Shown here: positions 7,099 through 12,909 of the stretch, piece after piece
How the letters are laid out: every line of letters begins with the position of its first letter
How positions within the stretch are numbered: the first letter of the stretch is position 1
Assembly (NCBI RefSeq): GCF_051967575.1
Contig: NZ_JBQCJW010000051.1
Location: 1 to 12,909, forward strand
Reading direction: 5' to 3'
DNA length: 12,909 nucleotides
Source: Solibacillus silvestris_B
GTDB taxonomy: Bacteria; Bacillota; Bacilli; Bacillales_A; Planococcaceae
Made by a program: the position numbers and the translations under genes
Notes under the pieces: generated by a model
Seen by the model: the letters and a program-made list of their open reading frames with translations, nothing else
What the model was told of the DNA's origin: nothing
The model's database searches: none

Positions 7099-8237
7099 TC
7101 ACCTGCCTTTGCAAGTTTTAATAGAAATATCATTTTTAACATCGAAAGTTTTTTGTTTTCTATAGCTTTTAATTTAACTCTTGCAAATATAGTTTTTACT
7201 AAATTATGAAAGTCATTCATTTTATCAAAATCAACTTCATTCACAACATATTCTCCCAAATAATCTTCATGTACCCTTTGTCTTCCAGATGAACCCACCA
7301 TGCTACTTATTGCATAAGAACGGAAATTTTCGTCTCTAGCTAAACAATATACCCAATAAGGGCTAATACTTTCTTTTGCTCTCATCACAATAAACTCTGT
7401 TGACCCAGCCGCTATCTCTCCCTCTTCTAAAATGTCAACAAATGCAGTTTTTCCATTTTCTAAACTTGGAGTTATTCGAGCTAATAAAGTGTCATAATTT
7501 TGGAATTTTGATCCACCCGTAAATTTTCTTTTTACAAATCCTTTTATGCACATAGTTGTAGTTGTTATATCATTTAATTCAATAAATGTACTTATAGCAT
7601 TTTTTTTCAAACTTAACTTTGGATTTGTTTCTATATAATTACTTAACTTTACCTTTCTGTTACTATCCGTATTTTCAGAATCAAAAAATAAATCTTGGAA
7701 AATAAGTTGAGCTGTTTTTTCTAATTTCAATATAATTTGGTTGTTTAATTTAATTCTATCTTCTAAAATATTGAATTCTTTTATTATTTTTCTTTGCTCT
7801 ATAATCGAGGGAAGTAGGATAGGCATATTGCTAAAATCCTCCCAATTTAAACCTCCGCGCACATCAGCATCCGTATAAAACCACGCATTTCTATCGAATT
7901 CTTCACGTAAAAACCACATCATTAAATAATCCGGTTCTAATACTTCTGTATCTATCACTTCGAAGACATCATAAGCAGGTGAGACTATTATACTTTCATT
8001 TCCATTCCATAGAGCTACAGGCAATCTTTTGTCTCTACCTACGTGCATTCTATTACATGCAAATTGGCCTTGATTAACTATTCTGTACTTAGACATATCT
8101 GTTCCAACAGTATTAGCCACAGATGGCATGAAAAATTTTTCAATATTTATGCCCATCAAATTTGTAATATTAAGTTCTTTGTTTCGAATATTTACTTTCC
8201 TTATAACTTCTCCTAGTTTTTTATAGTTTGATTTCAT
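7095..8237 (-). CDS. hsdS: Type I restriction-modification specificity subunit HsdS
   Basis: HsdS reads the bipartite DNA target and bridges two HsdM subunits. The 380 residues show two target-recognition domains: one from the N-terminus to about 150, closing with MPILLPSIIEQRKI, and a second at about 195-340, ending near GEYVVNEVDFDKM. Each is followed by a helical conserved region with a coiled-coil pattern (about 152-185 and 342-378) that sets the spacer between half-sites. Length is close to typical. The ATG at 8237 has AAGGAG (complement of 8245-8250) at 7-base spacing and overlaps the end of hsdM by 17 bases; the stop overlaps hsdR by four. The target sequence cannot be read from the protein. 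Recognition domains are the fastest-changing part of such systems, so specificity is likely strain-specific. Confidence 0.95.
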   Translation of the reverse strand: MKSNYKKLGEVIRKVNIRNKELNITNLMGINIEKFFMPSVANTVGTDMSKYRIVNQGQFACNRMHVGRDKRLPVALWNGNESIIVSPAYDVFEVIDTEVLEPDYLMMWFLREEFDRNAWFYTDADVRGGLNWEDFSNMPILLPSIIEQRKIIKEFNILEDRIKLNNQIILKLEKTAQLIFQDLFFDSENTDSNRKVKLSNYIETNPKLSLKKNAISTFIELNDITTTTMCIKGFVKRKFTGGSKFQNYDTLLARITPSLENGKTAFVDILEEGEIAAGSTEFIVMRAKESISPYWVYCLARDENFRSYAISSMVGSSGRQRVHEDYLGEYVVNEVDFDKMNDFHNLVKTIFARVKLKAIENKKLSMLKMIFLLKLAKAGE

Positions 8238-9792
8238 AGCCTAACTCCTTAAAAAGTGCAAGTAAATCTTTATTAGAGCGTTCCTCAGCTTTTAGCAAAG
8301 AATAAAATTCGTTTTGTAATAACTGCATTTTTCCGTCAAAATCGGTATCTTCACCCTTATCTTTAAATTCAATGTACTTACTTGGTACTAATGAGTAATC
8401 CTTTTTTTCTATATCTTTTAATTCAGCACTATAACAAAAATCCGCTATATTTCCATAATTTCTACCATATTCTACTTCTTGCCAACGATGATAAGTATCA
8501 GCAATTTTTTTAATATCTTCTTCAGTAAATTGAATGTACTTTTTCTCAAATGGTTCGCCAATATCTCGTAAATTCATAAATAAAAATTCATTTGTCCGAT
8601 TTCTATATTCCTTTAATTTACCGTTCTGTTCAATTGTTCTAGCTTTTTTATTTTTATTTAAAATCCAGAGAGTTACGCTTATATCAGTTGTATAGAACAT
8701 ATTCATAGGTAATACAAGAACAGCCTCTACTAAATCATTTTCAATTAATTTTCTACGAATTTTATATTCATCGCCACCACCACTTAATGCACCATTTGCT
8801 AATAAAAATCCAGCTACACCATTCTCTGATAATTTAGATACAATGTTTAAAATCCAAGCATAGTTAGCATTTCCTTTAGGTGGTACTTCGTAGCCTGCCC
8901 AACGTGGGTCATCAGTTAATTCATTTTCCTCTCTCCATTGTTTCTGGTTAAAAGGAGGATTCGCCATGATAAAATCTGCTTTTAAATCCGGATGTTGATC
9001 TTTAAAAAAAGTATCTGCAGCCATTTCCCCAAGGTTCGCTGAAATTCCTCTAATAGCTAGGTTCATCTTTGCTAGTTTGTACGTTGTATTTGTATATTCT
9101 TGTCCATAAATAGAAATATCCTTTTTACTTCCTTGATGGGATTCTATGAATTTAACAGATTGAACAAACATACCACCAGAACCACAAGCTGGGTCATAGA
9201 TTTTCCCTTTATATGGTTCTAACATTGCAGCAATTAGTTTTACAATACTTTTTGGCGTGTAGAACTCTCCTTTTCCTTTACCTTCAGCTAATGCGAATTT
9301 ACTAAGGAAATACTCATAAATTCGCCCAACAATATCCTGCTCTTTGTCTTTTAAAGTGTCGATATTATTAATCGTATCAATTAATGATGCTAGTTTACTT
9401 ACTTCTAGGTTTAAACGTGAATAGTAATTGTCAGGTAATGCTCCTTTGAGCGATGGGTTATTTTTTTCTACAGTAGCAAGGGCTGTATCAATTTTTAAAG
9501 CCAAATCCTCTTGTTTAGCATTTTCAATTAAATAACTCCAACGTGAAACTTCAGGTAAGTAGAATACGTTTTTCATCGTATAGAACTCTACCATGTCTAC
9601 ATATTTTTCTTTCCCCTCTGCAATCAGCTCCGCTTTACGTTCTTCAAATTTATCGCTTGCAAACTTTAAAAAGATAAGACCTAACACGACATGTTTATAT
9701 TCAGATGCCTCTACAGAACCGCGTAATTTATTAGCAGACTCCCATAAAGTTTCTTCCATACTTTTTTCTTTTGTTTCTTTCTTTTTAGCCAT
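8221..9792 (-). CDS. hsdM: Type I restriction-modification methyltransferase subunit HsdM
   Basis: HsdM transfers a methyl group from S-adenosylmethionine to N6 of adenine in the target chosen by HsdS. It has 523 residues with the expected order: a helical HsdM_N domain (about 10-145), GEFYTP at 175-180 (motif X region), DPACGSGGMF at 200-209 (SAM-binding motif I), IYGQE near 228-232 and the catalytic NPPF at 278-281. The remainder of the N6_Mtase domain and a C-terminal helical tail that contacts HsdS follow. All key motifs are canonical, in contrast with the upstream fusion protein. The ATG follows AAGGAG (complement of 9801-9806) at 8-base spacing. It is the second gene of the operon, 75 bases after the fusion gene, with a hairpin in that gap, and it overlaps hsdS. 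Confidence 0.96.
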   Translation of the reverse strand: MAKKKETKEKSMEETLWESANKLRGSVEASEYKHVVLGLIFLKFASDKFEERKAELIAEGKEKYVDMVEFYTMKNVFYLPEVSRWSYLIENAKQEDLALKIDTALATVEKNNPSLKGALPDNYYSRLNLEVSKLASLIDTINNIDTLKDKEQDIVGRIYEYFLSKFALAEGKGKGEFYTPKSIVKLIAAMLEPYKGKIYDPACGSGGMFVQSVKFIESHQGSKKDISIYGQEYTNTTYKLAKMNLAIRGISANLGEMAADTFFKDQHPDLKADFIMANPPFNQKQWREENELTDDPRWAGYEVPPKGNANYAWILNIVSKLSENGVAGFLLANGALSGGGDEYKIRRKLIENDLVEAVLVLPMNMFYTTDISVTLWILNKNKKARTIEQNGKLKEYRNRTNEFLFMNLRDIGEPFEKKYIQFTEEDIKKIADTYHRWQEVEYGRNYGNIADFCYSAELKDIEKKDYSLVPSKYIEFKDKGEDTDFDGKMQLLQNEFYSLLKAEERSNKDLLALFKELGYEIKL

Positions 9793-9823
9793 ATATAAAT
9801 CTCCTTGTAAATCATATTTTATA

Positions 9824-9849
9824 AGGAATCCCTACTTTTAGGGATTCCT
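9824..9849 (-). other. Perfect intercistronic hairpin between fusion gene and hsdM
   Basis: AGGAATCCCTA (9824-9834) and TAGGGATTCCT (9839-9849) form a perfect 11-bp stem with a 4-base loop, 18 bases after the fusion gene's stop and 31 bases before the hsdM start. It is relatively G/C-containing for this region. Neither strand has a strong T-run after it (TTATAAAATATG on the minus strand), so it looks more like an RNA-stabilising, processing or partial attenuation element than a complete terminator. Confidence 0.65.
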
Positions 9850-9867
9850 CTGTACTTGAAATAACAT

Positions 9868-11739
9868 TCAATAGTCAATTGATTTAAACGAATTAGTTAG
9901 TCCTATTTTCTCATATAATTCATAATAATTGGAACTGTATTTTTCCTTCGCCTGCTTAATCGCTCTTTCCAGTTCCTTGTCAGCTTCTTCAAATGCTACT
10001 CCTAATCTATTTTGCGTTTCAGCATCTACTTTGGGAACAAGAATCGATTCAATATCCTTAACGCTTAGCACTGTCACAGCAGTACCTTTTTGCTTAGAGC
10101 TTATATAATACGTACCAATTGGACTTTCTAAAAACGATTTAATGAAATAAGAATTCACATCGTTGTTAGGTCGAATAATTATAAAATTATGTGATGCAAC
10201 AAGCTTCCGATCTAAACGCGGGACAACAGCAATTTTAATTGCACTACCTCGACTAGATAATAGAATATCCCCCTCTATTACTTCATAAGCATTGGCCTTT
10301 TCTGGATCTAAATCAATTGCATTTAACTGCTCGAACTGAATTTTGCCATCTTGAACATCCGCTAATTGAAGTAATTGGTATTCGCCATCCTGCCGCTCTA
10401 ATTCTTTTTTGGGCGGCGTATTCATCCCTCTAATGATTGTAGCTAATTGCTTCATAATAACTTTAGGTTCCGGTGAATTTTCATAAGCATTTTTATTAAC
10501 TAAAACTTCTCCAAAGATACTTTCCACATCGTCAACAGTAAAATAATTTCCGATATTTAAGTTAGCATCTTCAATATCCTCAATAGAAACAAACATGCTA
10601 TATTGTTTTATTTCTTCCGCATTAGAATATGCATTTATAATTTTTTCTTGATCCTCTAACCTTAAAATATTTTGCCCACGTGATTTTTCTACATGGTCTT
10701 GCGCATTAATAAATTGAATTTTACCTTTACGTTCAGATGACTTGTTTTTATTTAAAATAAGAATAACTACAGGGATATTAGTAGTAGCAAATAGATTTTG
10801 CGGAAGACCAATAACTGCTTCAATTAAATCTTCATCTATAAGTGCTTGCCTAATCTTCTTATCTGCACCGCCTCTAAATAGAGTACCATGTGTAACGACA
10901 AGTGCAGCTTTCCCATCTTCTTTTAATGATGCTAATGCGTGCTGTATAAATGCCATATCCGCATTAGAATTACTTGGAATGCCGTACTTATAACGATTGT
11001 ACAGGTCATATTCAGCATTTTCACTACCCCAATTTTTTAGCATAAACGGGAAATTCATAAGTACATAATCAAACTGTTTAAGTTGTCCTTCTACAAATGC
11101 AGGTTCTAATAAAGTATCTCCCAATGCATATTTAAAATCGAATCCTTGAACAATCAAATTCATTTTACCTAGAGCGTACGTTGATGGATTTATTTCTTGA
11201 CCAAATAGTTGAACACTTTGTCCATGCTCATTTGCATACTTAGCTGCCTCTGTTAAAAGTAAACCGATACCTGCTGTACCATCATAGACGGAACCAGACT
11301 TAATATTTAATAGCGGTGGTAGTAGCGTAGTAATAGAATTCGGTGTGATCGACTCACCTCCCCCTTTACCTTCTTGAGAAGTTAAAAAATATAACGTGTC
11401 TTGAAATAATTTTGGTGTAATTTGAATTTTATTGATAAGCGATACTAATCTCTCGACAGTTTTATCATCTAAATCCATGATTTCTTGTATAGCAAATAAA
11501 CCTTTTAACTCTGGATTTTTACTTTCAATATCTAATATGGCCTTTACTAAATTGTCTTTCAATTCCTGATTGGAAAAAATAATATTACTCCATTTAGTCA
11601 GCTTTGGAACTTTAAAACGATCATCAGCTTCCAAAAACTTCACCATCATTGTTGAAGTTACTAATTTCTTTTGTGTCCTTGTATCTACTTCACCTCTTAA
11701 AACATCAAAAGCTTTCCATAAACTATTTAAACCCTCCAT
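9868..11739 (-). CDS. HsdM-HsdS-like fusion DNA methylase with atypical motifs
   Basis: A 623-residue protein joins an HsdM-like methylase (about 1-405) to a half-size HsdS-like region (about 430-605) with one target-recognition domain and a coiled coil (about 575-605). The MTase part keeps the family architecture (helical N-domain, FGQEINPSTYALGKMNL, ADMAFIQHAL, LFRGGADKKIRQALI, EAVIGLPQNLF), but its key motifs are changed: motif X is GESITP (128-133) instead of GEFYTP, motif I is DGTAGIG (153-159) instead of DPxCGSG, and motif IV is NFPF (229-232) instead of NPPF/Y. No nuclease domain is seen, so it is not a type IIG enzyme. The ATG follows a strong AGGAGG (complement of 11745-11750) at 5-base spacing. 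As the first gene of the hsd operon it may supply another specificity, a regulatory partner for HsdM, or a damaged methylase. The fold is certain; activity is not. Confidence 0.85.
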   Translation of the reverse strand: MEGLNSLWKAFDVLRGEVDTRTQKKLVTSTMMVKFLEADDRFKVPKLTKWSNIIFSNQELKDNLVKAILDIESKNPELKGLFAIQEIMDLDDKTVERLVSLINKIQITPKLFQDTLYFLTSQEGKGGGESITPNSITTLLPPLLNIKSGSVYDGTAGIGLLLTEAAKYANEHGQSVQLFGQEINPSTYALGKMNLIVQGFDFKYALGDTLLEPAFVEGQLKQFDYVLMNFPFMLKNWGSENAEYDLYNRYKYGIPSNSNADMAFIQHALASLKEDGKAALVVTHGTLFRGGADKKIRQALIDEDLIEAVIGLPQNLFATTNIPVVILILNKNKSSERKGKIQFINAQDHVEKSRGQNILRLEDQEKIINAYSNAEEIKQYSMFVSIEDIEDANLNIGNYFTVDDVESIFGEVLVNKNAYENSPEPKVIMKQLATIIRGMNTPPKKELERQDGEYQLLQLADVQDGKIQFEQLNAIDLDPEKANAYEVIEGDILLSSRGSAIKIAVVPRLDRKLVASHNFIIIRPNNDVNSYFIKSFLESPIGTYYISSKQKGTAVTVLSVKDIESILVPKVDAETQNRLGVAFEEADKELERAIKQAKEKYSSNYYELYEKIGLTNSFKSIDY

Positions 11740-11753
11740 AAATACCTCCTAAT

Positions 11754-11779
11754 TCTAATTACTTTAAAAAGTAATTAGA
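11754..11779. promoter_or_regulatory. 12-bp palindrome in the leader of the hsd operon
   Basis: The arms TCTAATTACTTT (11754-11765) and AAAGTAATTAGA (11768-11779) are perfect complements separated by two bases. The dyad lies downstream of the predicted promoter and 3 bases before the AGGAGG of the fusion methylase. As DNA it could be an operator; as RNA a tight hairpin beside the ribosome binding site could reduce translation. The half-site AATTACTTT recurs at 11919-11927, on the other side of the promoter. Confidence 0.6.
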
Positions 11780-11845
11780 TTAATTTTTTATTTGTTTTTA
11801 AAAAAATAGGGCTGAAGTTCAAACCGATTTTTTTAACTTAATACA

Positions 11846-11874
11846 AATATAACAGTTGCGAAAAATAAAGTAAA
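11846..11874 (-). promoter_or_regulatory. Predicted sigma-A promoter of the hsd operon
   Basis: On the minus strand TTTACT (11869-11874; four of six match TTGACA) is followed after exactly 17 bases by TATATT (11846-11851). A TG one base before the -10 makes TGTTATATT, an extended -10. The start would be near 11839, giving a leader of about 100 bases containing the 12-bp palindrome. Confidence 0.6.
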
Positions 11875-12031
11875 GTGTTTTTGATAAAAAATTTTCTTGT
11901 TACCATTAAAAATAATTCAATTACTTTTTATTAAGATGCGTTGATTTTCCTTTCTTTTATATTAATTAAAATAAAACGAACTATACTACCTCTTTAAAAG
12001 GATCCAAGTAATAGTACGTCTTTTTGATTGA

Positions 12032-12136
12032 AAGAATTTTTATGTAATTAAAGTAATAAGCCCTCCAGGTTTAAAAGGATATGACTTAATAGAGCTTATT
12101 AATGGTCACCAATATGAGTATCTAGTTGTATTTTAA
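12032..12136 (+). pseudogene. Possible 3' gene remnant, 34 codons, no start
   Basis: The plus-strand frame from 12032 (after a TGA at 12029-12031) to a TAA at 12134-12136 reads through KNFYVIKVISPPGLKGYD and LIELINGHQYEYLVVF. Its mix of residues looks like the end of a folded protein rather than random AT-rich translation. There is no ATG, GTG or TTG start in frame and no ribosome binding site. Upstream in the same frame, beyond the stop, about 17 more codons are open. It may be the decayed tail of a lost gene; the family is not recognised. Confidence 0.3.
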
Positions 12137-12414
12137 CCACTGTTAAGAGTACATTTCCTATAAAGTTCCTTTTATTAGTTACTATTAATATTGACTAAAA
12201 ACTACTATGCAAACCCCCAGTAGCAGTAATGATTTTAAGCATTTACTAACTTCATGTCATCACTTATTAACAGTTGTAATTCAATCTTTTTGACATTGGT
12301 AACTATTTATAGTCACCACTTACGGTTTGTATATTATTTTTTGTCTTTCACAGATAAGATACGAATGTTATTTAAGTTATTCAATTCATTTTTTCAATAA
12401 GAATTTTCTTTAAC

Positions 12415-12858
12415 TTACTTTGCAAACACAATTTTTTTACTCGCTAACAATACACTTTCTTTTGATGCCATTTGTTTTTTCAATTCGTTACGCTTTTCTT
12501 CAATATCTTTTTTTAGTGCAGCTAACTTAATTTCAAGTGCGACCAATTCAATCGATTTTTCCGTAACTTTCTCTTTTGATTTAGCTAACCTCTCCTCTAC
12601 ATCCAGATCAATTAACTCACTTATAGTGATATTAATTATTTCATTTTGCTTTTTAAAGTAACTTTTTCTATCCCCAAGCATTTCAGTTAATAATCGATTC
12701 CACTTCACTTGATTTAAATCATTTCTAAATTCATTATTCAACAATGTGATTTCGTTTTCTAACTCGAAATATTTTATAGATGTAATCCGTTCTTCAGTTA
12801 CTAGCTTTAGAAGCGAATCATTTAGCTTCAACTGGATGTAATATAGAGTCATGGACAT
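12415..12858 (-). CDS. Hypothetical coiled-coil protein, 147 residues
   Basis: This is a small, strongly charged, cysteine-free protein that I do not recognise. It is predicted almost all helical: a first helical stretch (about 15-55), then a long Lys/Glu/Leu-rich coiled-coil-like region (about 80-135) rich in patterns such as EIKLAALKKDIEEKRNELKK. No signal peptide or membrane helix is seen. The frame opens with ATG at 12858, and a second ATG two codons later, but no good ribosome binding site precedes either, and an in-frame stop lies a few codons upstream. It lies on the same strand as the hsd operon but 675 bases ahead of it, beyond the operon's own promoter, so it is probably a separate unit. 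It could be a genuine small gene with weak translation or the 3' portion of a decayed one. Confidence 0.5.
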   Translation of the reverse strand: MSMTLYYIQLKLNDSLLKLVTEERITSIKYFELENEITLLNNEFRNDLNQVKWNRLLTEMLGDRKSYFKKQNEIINITISELIDLDVEERLAKSKEKVTEKSIELVALEIKLAALKKDIEEKRNELKKQMASKESVLLASKKIVFAK

Positions 12859-12909
12859 AATCGAGCTAAGTTAGTAAAATAACTTATATGAGAGGACGTG
12901 TCCGACATG

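Larger units (their letters stand above)
11740..12414. other. 675-base intergenic stretch
   Basis: This is the longest gene-free part of the window and is very AT-rich. It contains the hsd ribosome binding site, the leader palindrome and the promoter described separately, all within its left 140 bases. Between 12032 and 12136 there is a short open frame with protein-like codon content but no normal start, listed separately. From 12137 to 12414 I see no convincing gene, tRNA, repeat array or strong terminator; TTGACA at 12290-12295 on the plus strand has no -10 at a usable distance. Confidence 0.6.

Noticed and set aside
9868..11739. Fusion protein as a type IIG restriction-modification enzyme
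   Set aside because: No PD-(D/E)XK or other nuclease motif is present; the N-terminus is an HsdM-type helical domain.
12290..12295. TTGACA as a promoter element in the intergenic stretch
   Set aside because: No acceptable -10 lies 15-19 bases downstream and no gene follows on the plus strand.

Overview
This AT-rich window has strong AGGAGG-type ribosome binding sites, TATAAT-like promoter elements and tight operons. Together these suggest a low-GC Gram-positive bacterium, most likely a Bacillales member (Bacillus or Lysinibacillus-like); the genus cannot be fixed from the sequence alone. Almost every recognisable gene belongs to a family linked to DNA modification, restriction or anti-phage immunity, so the window reads as a defence island. 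No rRNA, tRNA, CRISPR array, transposase or integrase gene was recognised.

Layout, left to right. (1) Positions 1-200 hold the 5' end of an unrecognised leftward gene with a good ribosome binding site. (2) Divergent from it, 332-2331 holds a rightward two-gene operon: a TcmP-family protein (three-Cys-motif partner, with methyltransferase-like motifs) and its usual partner, a Gp37/Gp68 (DUF5131) protein with a CX6CX2C motif resembling a radical-SAM iron-sulfur site. (3) A hairpin at 2345-2378 separates this operon from a convergent pair on the minus strand: a membrane-anchored macro-domain protein (3001-3858) followed by an overlapping TIR-like protein (2442-3011). This architecture matches a type II Thoeris system. 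(4) A bidirectional terminator-like hairpin (3898-3933) precedes a large leftward operon at 3940-11739: an HsdM-HsdS-like fusion, then a canonical hsdM, hsdS and hsdR of a type I restriction-modification system. (5) A 675-base non-coding stretch holds a convincing promoter, a 12-bp leader palindrome and a possible gene remnant. (6) A small coiled-coil ORF of unknown function lies at 12415-12858.

Likely interplay. HsdM, HsdS and HsdR would form a complete pentameric-type type I enzyme that methylates self DNA and cleaves unmodified foreign DNA. The fusion protein has one target-recognition domain and altered methyltransferase motifs, so it may add a second specificity, be a catalytically weak partner, or act as a sensor. 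In the Thoeris pair, the TIR enzyme is expected to make an ADP-ribose-derived signal on infection, and the TM-macro protein would bind it and disrupt the membrane. The TcmP/DUF5131 pair has no well-settled function; its presence here makes an RNA- or DNA-directed defence role plausible but unproven. The best candidates for new biology are that pair and the methyltransferase fusion with unusual motifs.
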